Below, one piece after another: positions 7,802 through 16,112 of a stretch of 22,948 nucleotides of DNA (within the stretch, counting starts at the first letter, position 1; each line of letters opens with the position of its first letter). The stretch comes from Verrucomicrobiota bacterium (GTDB lineage Bacteria; Verrucomicrobiota; Verrucomicrobiia; Limisphaerales; J093). The stretch spans positions 1-22,948 of the forward strand of contig JARYMD010000019.1 of the NCBI GenBank assembly GCA_029907285.1. The letters run 5' to 3'. Below the pieces are notes generated by a model. It made no database searches and was not told where the DNA came from. It worked only from the letters and a program-made list of their open reading frames with translations. The translations under genes were made by a program, and so were the position numbers.

Positions 7802-8995
7802 CTACAACCTCAGGCCCGACAAGTCCGGTTCAATCCGTCTTGTGTCCTTGAGCAGCTCGGCCGATGTGATGCGCCGCTGCTGGAGCGCGGCTTCGCGCCC
7901 CAAAATGGTGGCGAGCGTGCTGTTCACCGACGGTTCAACCGTGGCAATGTCGGCCCGTCCTTCAACAATACTCTTGTGAAACGCGGCGACATTGCGCTCC
8001 ATGCCTTCGGCGTAAAGATTCTTGTTTTCTCCGCCGCCATAACCGTCTTCGAGGCCGCGGACGAACGTCTTGCCGGCGTAATTGGCTTCGAGGTGCCCTG
8101 TTTGGCCGCAGGCCATGCATCCTGAACGAAAGTCGGTCGAATTGCGGATGTGCTCGCTGTGATCCGTCATTACCAGTCCGCTCCTGAAATTGAAGCTCAC
8201 CGCGTAACAATCGTGCGAGTCCGAATGGGCGTCTGGCCGGTTCCGCGCGGAAAAACCGACCGCGCTTTCAGGGAGTTCATTGGCAATCCAGAGCGCAACA
8301 TCGATCGCGTGTATGTCGCAGTTTACGATGTACGCGCCGCCAAGAGCGGTGTCGTTGACCCATGCCAGCCCCTTGAGAAGGTTCTCTATCGTGCGCTCTC
8401 TTGGCGGGTCAGCAAAGCATTCGTCATGATAGTATGCGCTGATCAGGCACAGCCTGCCGATAATGCCTTCTCTGACCCTGCGGACGGCCTCGATGTGATA
8501 CGGGTCAGTGCGAGTCTGGAAATCAACGAGGAAAGTCTTGCCTTTCTTTGCAGCGATGCGGGCGGATTCGAGGATGGACATGCAACCTGGCACGTCCACC
8601 GCCACCGGCTTGGCAACATAAACATGGCAACCGGCTTCAGCAGCGGCTCGAGCGTGCTGCGGAAAAAAGTACGGCGGCGTCTCCAAAAACACCGCGTCCA
8701 CTCTCGAGTCAATGACGTGCCTGTACCCGTTGAGTCCGGAAAAACGCATGTCTTGCCCCACACCAAGCCGTTCGCCAACTGGCCCAACCACTTCAGGAAA
8801 GTAATCCGCAACGGCTGTAATCTTGAATCCAGTCTGCTTGGACACGTGATCTGCTATCCATGCTCCACGCCCGCCGAGTCCGACAAAGCCAACCGTGATG
8901 CGCGAATTGGCTTCAGAACCAAAGGCAAGCTCCGGGGACATTATCGAGAATGTGGTCGCGACTGCTCCCGCTTCGAGAAAACGCCGACGCGGCAT
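7802..8995 (-). CDS. Gfo/Idh/MocA-family oxidoreductase with Tat signal
   Basis: This is a predicted NAD(P)-dependent sugar or inositol oxidoreductase, exported folded. The start at 8995 gives MPRRRFLEAGAVATTFS, a Tat-type signal (Arg run, then a hydrophobic stretch), and AAGGA lies 11 bases upstream. An in-frame ATG at 9025 would add ten residues but lacks a ribosome binding site. The Rossmann fold shows GFVGLGGRG (about 36-44). The catalytic-lysine motif reads VAKPVAV, with Ala where EKP is usual. A later segment, DIHAIDVALWI, matches the family's H-x2-D catalytic region. The substrate is unknown. It stands alone between two plus-strand genes, convergent with leuC and divergent from lpxC-fabZ. 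Confidence 0.85.
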   Translation of the reverse strand: MPRRRFLEAGAVATTFSIMSPELAFGSEANSRITVGFVGLGGRGAWIADHVSKQTGFKITAVADYFPEVVGPVGERLGVGQDMRFSGLNGYRHVIDSRVDAVFLETPPYFFPQHARAAAEAGCHVYVAKPVAVDVPGCMSILESARIAAKKGKTFLVDFQTRTDPYHIEAVRRVREGIIGRLCLISAYYHDECFADPPRERTIENLLKGLAWVNDTALGGAYIVNCDIHAIDVALWIANELPESAVGFSARNRPDAHSDSHDCYAVSFNFRSGLVMTDHSEHIRNSTDFRSGCMACGQTGHLEANYAGKTFVRGLEDGYGGGENKNLYAEGMERNVAAFHKSIVEGRADIATVEPSVNSTLATILGREAALQQRRITSAELLKDTRRIEPDLSGLRL

Positions 8996-9049
8996 CGGCT
9001 CCGATTTCCTTGTCGAGTGCTGCATACCCCGGCATTCAACCCGAACTTC

Positions 9050-9149
9050 GAGCCTGGCACAATATGCATTTCGGGATGGCCGGCATCCGCCCGCAACTAT
9101 GAGCCTGGCACAATATCCATTTTGGGGCGGCCAGGATGCGCCTGTTTCC
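9050..9149 (+). repeat. Two-copy 51-bp tandem repeat upstream of and overlapping lpxC-fabZ
   Basis: Copy 1 starts at 9050 and copy 2 at 9101. Each opens with GAGCCTGGCACAATAT, then a T-rich step, a G-rich step and GGCC. The core GGCACAATAT resembles GGCACGATAT of the repeats at 2771-3024. The second copy runs over the first in-frame ATG (9136) of the lpxC-fabZ reading frame, which casts doubt on that start. Confidence 0.65.
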
Positions 9150-10536
9150 GGGCTTGTCCAGACGATGGCTTGCAGTAAATGGCAAATCGCTGTTTAATTG
9201 GCTTGTGCAGATACAGCAAACGTTGCGTGACTCTGTAAGGTTGAGCGGCACGGGCCTCCACAGCGGCAATCAGGTGAACATGGCCTTTCTGCCTGCTCCG
9301 CCAAATACGGGCATTCGCTTTCGCCGGGTTGACCTTGAAGGCAAACCCGAGATCGAGGCCAGAGTTGAAAACGTCGTTGAAACCAGCCGCTCCACCACTC
9401 TCGGAAAGGGCAACATCCGAATCCACACCGCCGAGCACGTATTGGCTGCGTTCACCGGCCTTGGCGTGGACAATGCAGTCGTCGAGTTGGACGCCGCCGA
9501 GCCGCCCATAGGCGATGGCAGCGCCCGAGAGTTCACTCGAATGATCCAATCGGTCGGGCTCGCACCGCAAAACGAACGGCGTGAACCGGTGGTAATTCAG
9601 CGCCCCATCGAAATGCAAGCCGGTGAATCGTTTGTCTCCGCTTTTCCGTACGACCGGCTTCGCATATCGTGCACAAGCGCCGACAAGCAGGGACGGTTCA
9701 CTCAGTTTGCATCGATCGAGATCGACCCGGATACATGGGAACGCGAGGTCGCCCCGGCTCGAACGTTCTGTTTTTTTGACGAGATCGAAGTCCTAATTCG
9801 AAAAGGCCTGATAAAAGGCGGCAGCCTCGAAAACGCCATCATTATCAGAGACGACGCGATCCTGACAACTGAACCCTTGCGGTTTCAAGACGAGTTCGTT
9901 CGACACAAGATTCTAGATTTGGTGGGGGACATGACCTTGTTGGGTCGGCCGGTGCAAGGACACATAGTTGCCATTCGCCCGAGCCACACAACCAACTGCG
10001 AGTTCGTGCGTCTGTTACAATCCCAAGCCGTCGAACTGCAACCCCCCGCCGTCACTTTCACGCCGCCAAGGAAACCAAGACCCGACGGCACACCGGTGAT
10101 TGATGGCGCCGTCCTCGACATTGATCAGGTGATGACCGTCTTGCCGCACCGGTACCCTTTTCTGATGGTTGACAAGGTCACACGCATCGAGGGCAACAAA
10201 ATCACGGCTGTCAAAAACGTCACGGCCAATGAGGTTTACTTTCAGGGGCATTTCCCCACCCACCCTGTCATGCCGGGTGTTTTGCAGCTTGAAGCCATCG
10301 CGCAGGTGGCCGGCATATTGATGCTAAGACAGCCCGAAAACGCCGGCAAACTCGCCTATTTCATGTCCGCCGATACTGTCAAGTGGCGCTCGCCAGTCCG
10401 GCCCGGCGACGTGCTGGTGATCGAGGTCGAACTCACGCGGTCCCGCGGAAAAATCGGACGCGCTCAGGGCAAATGCTATGTTGACGGCCAGATTGTGAGC
10501 GAGGGGGAAGTAACGTTCATGCTTCTGGACGCCTGA
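9136..10536 (+). CDS. lpxC/fabZ: Bifunctional LpxC-FabZ: UDP-3-O-acyl-GlcNAc deacetylase / 3-hydroxyacyl-ACP dehydratase
   Basis: This is a natural fusion of the zinc deacetylase that commits UDP-3-O-acyl-GlcNAc to lipid A and the FabZ dehydratase of fatty acid elongation, two enzymes that share the 3-hydroxyacyl-ACP pool. LpxC spans about 25-305; the zinc ligands are H101 (TAEH), H257 and D261 (RHKILDLVGD), and H284 is the general-acid His. FabZ spans about 325-466 with LPHRYPFLMVD and GHFPTHPVMPGVLQLEA, whose catalytic residues are H372 and E386. Similar fusions are known in Bacteroidota and some other phyla. The ATG at 9136 is only tentative: homology starts near QQTLRDSVRLSG, so a GTG at 9205 is the likely alternative, and the upstream part lies in a repeat. 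It heads a run with the Clp-fold gene and lpxA. Confidence 0.95.
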   Translation: MRLFPGLSRRWLAVNGKSLFNWLVQIQQTLRDSVRLSGTGLHSGNQVNMAFLPAPPNTGIRFRRVDLEGKPEIEARVENVVETSRSTTLGKGNIRIHTAEHVLAAFTGLGVDNAVVELDAAEPPIGDGSAREFTRMIQSVGLAPQNERREPVVIQRPIEMQAGESFVSAFPYDRLRISCTSADKQGRFTQFASIEIDPDTWEREVAPARTFCFFDEIEVLIRKGLIKGGSLENAIIIRDDAILTTEPLRFQDEFVRHKILDLVGDMTLLGRPVQGHIVAIRPSHTTNCEFVRLLQSQAVELQPPAVTFTPPRKPRPDGTPVIDGAVLDIDQVMTVLPHRYPFLMVDKVTRIEGNKITAVKNVTANEVYFQGHFPTHPVMPGVLQLEAIAQVAGILMLRQPENAGKLAYFMSADTVKWRSPVRPGDVLVIEVELTRSRGKIGRAQGKCYVDGQIVSEGEVTFMLLDA

Positions 10537-10572
10537 GCAACGGGTTCGAACTGTTTCACAGGAAGGTTTTCG

Positions 10573-11598
10573 ATGGAAAACATTGGTACATCTGCAAAAC
10601 GGCGCCAGGTAAACATCAAGCGGCCGCCGGTCTTGTTTCACAAAACCCAGGTCATCATCTCGCAAATCCAGAAATACCTCGGCTCGTGTTTCATGAGCTA
10701 CTGGAATTCAAACAACGGGTCCGTCTGCGAGAATGACGTTGTTGGCATCTACGGTGTCCTGCGAAAAATCGGCCCGCAGGACAAGATCACTCTGTTCATA
10801 AAGTCCGACGGCGGCTCCGGACAGGCGTCGCTGATGATGGTGAATCTTCTGCGGCAGTTTACGCGGCGGCTTGTTGCAGTGGTTCCTTTGGAGTGCCAGT
10901 CGGCAGCAACAATGCTTGCGCTTGGCGCCGACGAGATCCAAATGGGGCCGCTGGCGCATTTGTCGGCCGTGGACACTTCGCTCGCACACGCGCTTTCTCC
11001 ACTCGACCGCGACAATGAGCGGGTCAGCGTGAGCCAGGACGAGCTCATGCGCGTAATTCGACTCTGGCAAGAAGAGGTTGGCAAAGACACCGTCAACCCC
11101 TATCAGGCGGTGTTCCCGTACATCCACCCTCTGGTGATTGGCGCCGTGCACCGGGTAAGCTCACTGTCCGTAAAGCTTTGCATGGAGATATTGTCATATC
11201 ACTTGAAGGACAAGAAAAAGGCCGCAGCAATCAGCCAGTCCTTGAACTCGCTTTACCCGTCCCACACGTATCCAATAACCCTCCGCGAAGCGCAGAGAAT
11301 AGGACTCAAAGCAAAACCGCTGGACCCGCAGCTTAACGATCAGCTTCTCGAATTGAATCAACTGTATTCGGAAATGGGCCAGCGAGCAGTGACTGACTAC
11401 GATGCGTTTAACAATCACGACAGCCAGATATACAACATTATCGAAGGCCAGGGAGTGCAGATATTCTATCAATCCGACCGCGACTGGCATTACCGGAAGG
11501 AGGAACGCCGCTGGGTCACTCTCAACGACAAAAGCGCATGGCGGAAAATCGAGCGCGTTGGATCGAAAACAGTTGCGTCGGTGTTTCACATAAGTTGA
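10573..11598 (+). CDS. ClpP/crotonase-fold serine proteinase-like protein (SDH proteinase family)
   Basis: This 341-residue protein resembles the SDH (serine dehydrogenase) proteinase family of the ClpP/crotonase fold. IKSDGGSGQAS (residues 77-86) matches the glycine loop that forms the oxyanion hole. CQSAATMLALGADEIQMGP (108-126) matches the nucleophile elbow, with S110 as the likely nucleophile. The region after GPLAHLSAVDTSL has the expected form. There is no signal peptide or clear membrane segment, so it should be cytosolic. A good ribosome binding site (AGGAAGG, 6 bases before the ATG) supports the start. The C-terminal ~110 residues are not assigned. It sits 36 bases after lpxC-fabZ and 40 bases before lpxA, in the same direction, which suggests a role tied to lipid A synthesis; that role is inferred only. 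Confidence 0.7.
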   Translation: MENIGTSAKRRQVNIKRPPVLFHKTQVIISQIQKYLGSCFMSYWNSNNGSVCENDVVGIYGVLRKIGPQDKITLFIKSDGGSGQASLMMVNLLRQFTRRLVAVVPLECQSAATMLALGADEIQMGPLAHLSAVDTSLAHALSPLDRDNERVSVSQDELMRVIRLWQEEVGKDTVNPYQAVFPYIHPLVIGAVHRVSSLSVKLCMEILSYHLKDKKKAAAISQSLNSLYPSHTYPITLREAQRIGLKAKPLDPQLNDQLLELNQLYSEMGQRAVTDYDAFNNHDSQIYNIIEGQGVQIFYQSDRDWHYRKEERRWVTLNDKSAWRKIERVGSKTVASVFHIS

Positions 11599-11638
11599 GA
11601 TTGCCAGCCGCGCGCGTGATTGGTACCGGAGTCAACCC

Positions 11639-12415
11639 ATGATTCATCCCACAGCAATCGTGGCCCAAACCGCCCAAATCGGCGCCGATTGCGAGATCGG
11701 CCCCTACTGTTTAATCGGCCCAAACGTCGTCCTCGGCCCACGCTGCCGTTTGCACTCGCACGTCGTCATCGACGGCCACACCGAACTCGGCAGCGACAAC
11801 GAGGTGTTCCCATTCGCGTGCCTCGGGCTGAGAACGCAGGACATGAAATGGAAAGGCGGAATCACACGGACCCGGATAGGTTCGCACAATGTTATTCGCG
11901 AGTGCGTAACAATCCACAGCGCAACCGGCGACGGCGAAACCACGGTCGTCGGCTCTCACAACAACATACTGGCGTACTCTCACATCGCGCACAACGTGGT
12001 TCTGGGCGATCACATCGTGATGTCAAATGTGGCGACCCTTGCCGGCCACGTGGTGGTCGAAGACCACGCCGTTATTGGCGGGCTCGCCGCCGTGCACCAG
12101 TTCTGCCGGATCGGCCGAATGTCAATGATCGGCGGATGTTCCAAGGTTGTCCAAGACGTGCCGCCTTACATGATGGCCGACGGCAACCCCGCTCGAGTCC
12201 GCGCCGTAAACAAGGTCGGCCTCGAAAGAAACTCAGTCCCCCCCGAATCAAGGCTCGCTTTGAAAAAAGCGTGCCGAATTCTGCTGTCCGAAGGACTAAC
12301 CATCCCGGCCATCCTTGCCCAGATTCAGGCCGAAGTCCCTTTGCTTCCGGAAGTTCAACATCTGGTGCAGTTCATCACATCAACGAAGCGTGGAATAAGC
12401 TTAAATCGGTCTTGA
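11639..12415 (+). CDS. lpxA: Acyl-ACP--UDP-N-acetylglucosamine O-acyltransferase
   Basis: LpxA performs the first step of lipid A synthesis, moving a 3-hydroxyacyl chain from ACP to UDP-GlcNAc. The 258-residue protein begins MIHPTAIV and continues through hexapeptide repeats that build a left-handed beta helix up to about residue 190. The catalytic histidine corresponds to H118 in YSHIAHNVVLGD, and GGLAAVHQFCRIG and VVQDVPPYMMADGNPA match the conserved C-terminal side of the helix. GGAG lies 7 bases before the ATG. It follows lpxC-fabZ and the Clp-fold gene, so lipid A genes are grouped here although lpxD and lpxB are not in the window. Confidence 0.95.
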   Translation: MIHPTAIVAQTAQIGADCEIGPYCLIGPNVVLGPRCRLHSHVVIDGHTELGSDNEVFPFACLGLRTQDMKWKGGITRTRIGSHNVIRECVTIHSATGDGETTVVGSHNNILAYSHIAHNVVLGDHIVMSNVATLAGHVVVEDHAVIGGLAAVHQFCRIGRMSMIGGCSKVVQDVPPYMMADGNPARVRAVNKVGLERNSVPPESRLALKKACRILLSEGLTIPAILAQIQAEVPLLPEVQHLVQFITSTKRGISLNRS

Positions 12416-12528
12416 TTGTCAGAAGCAGTTGTATTATTTGATAACCGGTTGTTGTGACATTTAGTGCGTGGATTCGGCCGGAAACCGCGAGGCGCGTATT
12501 GAACGGCCGAGTTTAACCATTTGCAAAC

Positions 12529-12747
12529 GTGGCGAAAGAAGAACCGATTGAACTGGTTGGAACAGTGACCCAGGTGTTGCCCGGGACAATGTTCCGGGTG
12601 GCCGTGCCTGGCAACAGGGAGGTACTTGCGCATATCTCAGGTAAAATGCGCAAGAACTTCATCCGCATCAGCGTCGGCGACAAGGTCAGCCTTGAAATGT
12701 CGCCATACGATCTGAACAAGGCACGAATCACATACAGGCATCCGTAA
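12529..12747 (+). CDS. infA: Translation initiation factor IF-1
   Basis: This 72-residue protein has the usual IF-1 size and is a single S1/OB domain that binds the 30S A site. MAKEEPIELVGTVTQVLPG, FRVAVPGNREVLAHISGKMRKNFIRI and GDKVSLEMSPYDL follow the family closely. The start is GTG at 12529, without a visible ribosome binding site. It stands 113 bases after lpxA in the same direction, probably with its own promoter. Confidence 0.96.
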   Translation: MAKEEPIELVGTVTQVLPGTMFRVAVPGNREVLAHISGKMRKNFIRISVGDKVSLEMSPYDLNKARITYRHP

Positions 12748-12963
12748 TCAGGTCGCTGCAGCCTTGACCAGAATAGTTCCATCGAAACGCCGCGCCCGAC
12801 ACCCGCAAGGTGCCGAAAAGTGACTCCCTTTCCCACCGAAACTAGTAGCCTGCGCCTGCGCACAAAGCGCCGCATGGCGGAATCATGGCAGCAATCCTTA
12901 AGACCACCAGTGTTGAAGCGCATGATTGTGGCGCGTGGCAAGAAGATTGACTCAACCAAGACA

Positions 12964-12969
12964 AAAGGA
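12964..12969 (+). promoter_or_regulatory. Ribosome binding site deciding the PEP-CTERM gene start
   Basis: AAAGGA lies 6 bases before the GTG at 12976. Upstream in-frame ATGs at 12820 and 12922 lack a comparable site, and starting at the GTG places a signal peptide directly at the N-terminus. Confidence 0.65.
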
Positions 12970-12975
12970 CCGAAT

Positions 12976-13914
12976 GTGAAACGGCCAATTCCCATTCCGG
13001 ATGTTCTTATCGGCGTGTTGGCGCTGTGCATGGTCGCTGGGCTGAGGGTTTCAGCCGCGGTTTTCGCGTACAACGACTTCAGCGCATCGGCATCGGGCAA
13101 TTACGACGGAACGAAGGGTCAGGCACTGGGCGCAGACCCTGAACTCGGGAATGCCACCGGCCTGCGGTTCAACATCCAGGTTCAGAATACCGGTGGCGTG
13201 GGAAACTCCCCCATGCTTCTCCATGCAGACGACGTCGCCATGCGCGCACGCGAGGCTTTCGACATTGCGAGCACGACCTATCCGGCAGTCAGGTTCAGCC
13301 TGTATTTCCGATTCGATCCCGCCGAGACACTGCTCGGCGGTTTCATCGGCATGGGGTGGGCGCTGAGCAGCGCGACGGATAACCGTTCGCCATGGAACCA
13401 GGGGAACGACGATCGTGTTCTGGTTGGGCTGCGACGCACTGACAATGCCAACAACACTGTCCGCGTGAGCAGCGGCGGCCAGTTCCAGAATTTCGCCACC
13501 GGCACCGACATCCCGGCTTCGTATTTCGACACGCCGTCTGCTAACCTCACTTTGGCAAACTGGTACCAGATGTCGTTCGATTTGACGTTCAACTACGACA
13601 GCGCCACCCCAGCGAACTCAACCTGGGCGCTGGCGAATTTCGTCCTGCGGGACTGGGGCGCGGATGGTCAGACCGGCGGCAGCACGCTCATCAAGCAGGC
13701 CAGCTCCTACACGTGGAATCCGGCGTTCGGCATCAATCTCGACTCGAGTCACAACGCTTATGCGTACATCGCGGGCAATGGCGACCGGGGCGTGCAGCGA
13801 GTTGACAACGTGCTCGTGCAAACAATCCCTGAACCCTCCGCCATCGGCACCGTTCTGACAGCCTTGGCCAGCGCAGCGGTGATCAGCCTGCGCCGCAGCC
13901 CTCGTCGTGCCTGA
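12976..13914 (+). CDS. PEP-CTERM sorting domain protein
   Basis: This is a secreted protein of 312 residues from the GTG at 12976; the reading frame is open further upstream to an ATG at 12820. The signal peptide has a basic start (KR), a hydrophobic core DVLIGVLALCMVAGL and a likely cleavage after VSAA. The middle, rich in Gly, Ser, Asn and Asp, looks like a beta-sandwich but matches no enzyme that I recognise. The C-terminus carries the full PEP-CTERM signal: IPEPSAIG, then a hydrophobic helix (TVLTALASAAVISL), then RRSPRR. Such proteins are processed by exosortase and often end up in the extracellular matrix. No exosortase is in the window. Its function is unknown. Confidence 0.85.
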   Translation: MKRPIPIPDVLIGVLALCMVAGLRVSAAVFAYNDFSASASGNYDGTKGQALGADPELGNATGLRFNIQVQNTGGVGNSPMLLHADDVAMRAREAFDIASTTYPAVRFSLYFRFDPAETLLGGFIGMGWALSSATDNRSPWNQGNDDRVLVGLRRTDNANNTVRVSSGGQFQNFATGTDIPASYFDTPSANLTLANWYQMSFDLTFNYDSATPANSTWALANFVLRDWGADGQTGGSTLIKQASSYTWNPAFGINLDSSHNAYAYIAGNGDRGVQRVDNVLVQTIPEPSAIGTVLTALASAAVISLRRSPRRA

Positions 13915-13948
13915 ATGCAGTTTTTGACCCGCGGAGGATAACTGCCCG

Positions 13949-13977
13949 AAAAAGTCCTCGCTGGCAATGCCGAGGAG
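13949..13977 (-). terminator. Rho-independent terminator of the ABC exporter gene
   Basis: On the minus strand TCCTCG, a 10-base loop and CGAGGA form a stem, followed by CTTTTTC. It begins 11 bases after the stop codon at 13988, the expected place for the end of the exporter transcript. The stem is short (6 bp, 7-8 with a bulge). Confidence 0.6.
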
Positions 13978-13987
13978 ACGGCGTGAT

Positions 13988-15856
13988 TCATTTGATTGCC
14001 ATCTGCTCGAAACCCTCTTCGATGAGCATCGTGTTTTGAATGCGCGCCAGTTTTGCGTAGAGCCCGCCCAAAGCCAGAAGTTCCTGATGCGTTCCCCGCT
14101 CCACGATCCTCCCATGGAGCATTACCAGAATCTGGTCTGCAGGAACAATTGTGCTCAGCCGGTGCGCTATCACAAGGCTTGTCCGCCCGGCCAACAGCCT
14201 CTCAAGCGCCTGTTGGATGAGTTGTTCGGTCGCTGTGTCAACGCTGGCCGTCGCCTCGTCAAGGATCAGTATGGGTGCGTTCTTCAGCAGCGCACGTGCG
14301 ATGCTCACGCGCTGTTTTTCGCCAACGCTCAGCTTCACACCGCGTTCCCCCACGCGTGAATTGTAACCCTCGGGAAGACGTTCTATGAAATCGTGACAGT
14401 TCGCTGCGCGCGCCGCCGCAATGATCTCTTGCTCAGCGGCATCGAGCCGCCCGAACGCTATGTTTTCGCGCAGTGTCCCGTTAAACAAAAAAGGTTCCTG
14501 GCTCACCAGCGATATCTGTGCCCGAAGCACCGGCAGTGGAATATCCCGAATGTCGTACCCGTCGATCAAGATGGCGCCTTCGGTCACCTCGTAAAACGCC
14601 GGCAAAAGGCTCGCCAACGTCGATTTGCCTGCGCCTGTCGGACCAACAAGAGCAATCATCTCCCCAGGTTTCGCATGCAGATTGATGTCCCGAAGCGCGA
14701 CTTTTCCGGGGCCGTAATTGAACCCGACGCCCTGATACTCGACTTCGCCTTGCGCGCGCCAATCGGGTGTCGGCGGGTTCTGCCTGTGCAAACGGGGCTG
14801 GACATTGGACGCTGCGACTTGATGTGCGCTCTGCTCGTCTGGCGCGTCCATGATGTCAAAAACCCGCGCTGCAGCAGCACGAGCCGATTGGAGCATCTGG
14901 TTGAGCCCGTGCAATCGGCCGATCGGCTCGTAGAAGAACATGCCCGCATAAAGCATGAAAGCCACCAGCTCGCCAACGTCAAGTTTGCCATCCAAAACCA
15001 GCCGTCCCCCAAACCAAAGCACAAGGCAGATACCCATCGCCCCCAGAAACTGCATTGCAGGCGAGTACCATGCCCATGCACGCATAACAACCAATGTGCC
15101 CCGCCTAAGGTCATCAGCGCGCTCCGCGAACCGCTCGTCCTCGTACGCTTCCCGGCTGAAAGACTTTATCTGTCGGATTCCCTGCAGATTGTCCATGAGC
15201 AGGGCGTTCATGGCACTGGCAGCTTCACGCTGCCTGCGATACCTGCGATGAGCGGTCAGCGTGTACCAGAGCGCGCCCGAAACAAGGAACGGCATCGGTA
15301 TCAAAGCAACCATCGCCAGAGCCGGACTGTAACTGAACATGAACACAAGCGCTCCAATGATGCTCAGGACCGCAACCGTGCCCTGTTCAGTGCCATCGAT
15401 CAGAAGTCGCTCGACGTTGTTGACGTCCTCGATCACGCGAGTCATCAAATCCCCTGAAGCGCGCGGATCAAACCATGCAAGGGGCAATCGCTGCATCCGG
15501 GCGTACACTTCACGTCGCATGTCGAAAATCACGTTCTGCTCGAGATGGTTGTTGATTCGGATGCGCAGGCTGTTGAACACCTCCCTTAGGAAAAATGCCC
15601 CCAACAGGCCAAGAGCCGCCGGCGTAAGCGCCTCGTGCCTCTGCCGCGCTATGACTTCGTCGATCAAAAACCTTGTTAGCTTCGGATAAACAAGGCCGAA
15701 CAGCAGAGACAACACAGCGCAGCCCACGGTGGCGACCACGAACCATCGGTACGGACGCAAATAGACGGCGACTCGTCGTACCACCTCGCCCGTTGGGCGA
15801 GGTTCCGAACGAAAAGTCGGATCACTGTGAGTCCCAAACCCGGGATGTCTGCTCAT
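13988..15856 (-). CDS. ABC exporter, fused permease-ATPase (MsbA-like)
   Basis: This 622-residue half-transporter is predicted to work as a homodimer in the inner membrane. The membrane domain (about 25-330) has hydrophobic segments near 38-58, 80-95, 160-180, 180-200, 265-285 and 295-312. The ATPase domain shows Walker A GPTGAGKST (405-413), Q-loop SQEPFLFNG (452-460), signature LSVGE (509-513; Val and Glu replace the usual Gly and Gln), Walker B ILILDE (529-534) and the H-loop His (565). This order matches MsbA, Sav1866 and related multidrug or lipid exporters. It ends with its own terminator and faces the stacked palindromes upstream. A role in lipid A export fits the lpx genes nearby, but proximity is only 1.5 kb and the strand is opposite, so the substrate is open. 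Confidence 0.9.
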   Translation of the reverse strand: MSRHPGFGTHSDPTFRSEPRPTGEVVRRVAVYLRPYRWFVVATVGCAVLSLLFGLVYPKLTRFLIDEVIARQRHEALTPAALGLLGAFFLREVFNSLRIRINNHLEQNVIFDMRREVYARMQRLPLAWFDPRASGDLMTRVIEDVNNVERLLIDGTEQGTVAVLSIIGALVFMFSYSPALAMVALIPMPFLVSGALWYTLTAHRRYRRQREAASAMNALLMDNLQGIRQIKSFSREAYEDERFAERADDLRRGTLVVMRAWAWYSPAMQFLGAMGICLVLWFGGRLVLDGKLDVGELVAFMLYAGMFFYEPIGRLHGLNQMLQSARAAAARVFDIMDAPDEQSAHQVAASNVQPRLHRQNPPTPDWRAQGEVEYQGVGFNYGPGKVALRDINLHAKPGEMIALVGPTGAGKSTLASLLPAFYEVTEGAILIDGYDIRDIPLPVLRAQISLVSQEPFLFNGTLRENIAFGRLDAAEQEIIAAARAANCHDFIERLPEGYNSRVGERGVKLSVGEKQRVSIARALLKNAPILILDEATASVDTATEQLIQQALERLLAGRTSLVIAHRLSTIVPADQILVMLHGRIVERGTHQELLALGGLYAKLARIQNTMLIEEGFEQMAIK

Positions 15857-15887
15857 GTTCCGCGAGCCGTATCACGCCCTATTCTAA

Positions 15888-15952
15888 CCCGGAAATCTCA
15901 CCGGCCAACCCCCAAGATACACCCATGCCTTCAATCCGGTGAGATTTCCGGG
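15888..15952. repeat. Perfect 17-bp inverted repeat, 31-base loop
   Basis: CCCGGAAATCTCACCGG at 15888-15904 is the exact reverse complement of 15936-15952. It lies in the 771-bp intergenic region 15857-16627 upstream of the ABC exporter. The loop of 31 bases and lack of a T-run argue against a terminator. Confidence 0.85.
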
Positions 15953-15959
15953 AGCCCGC

Positions 15960-16065
15960 ATATTTCGCAGCCCGGCGTAGCCGGAACCAAAGTTGCCTGG
16001 CGGGCAGAGACTCTTTGCCTGCGCACGCTGACGAGAGCCCTCTGCCACGCCGGGCTGCGAAATAT
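15960..16065. repeat. Perfect 19-bp inverted repeat, 68-base interior with further pairing
   Basis: The arm 15960-15978 (ATATTTCGCAGCCCGGCGT) is the exact reverse complement of 16047-16065. Inside the loop GGCAGAG and CTCTGCC can pair, so the hairpin continues inward. It directly follows the 15888-15952 repeat, with only seven bases between them. Confidence 0.85.
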
Positions 16066-16068
16066 CCG

Positions 16069-16085
16069 CTGCGACTCCGTCGCAG
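16069..16085. repeat. Short 7-bp hairpin
   Basis: CTGCGAC, a 3-base loop TCC and GTCGCAG form a compact stem just after the preceding inverted repeat. It is not followed by a T-run, so it does not look like a terminator. Confidence 0.6.
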
Positions 16086-16112
16086 GGAAAAGCACCCTGA
16101 TCAAGGCCCCAA

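Noticed and set aside
8150..9178. A 342-codon plus-strand frame antisense to the Gfo/Idh/MocA gene
   Set aside because: It lies fully opposite a gene with clear family motifs, has no recognisable domains, and its composition is that of a GC-rich shadow frame.
14393..15457. A 354-codon plus-strand frame antisense to the ABC exporter
   Set aside because: It is the complementary shadow of the transporter gene, with no motif of its own.
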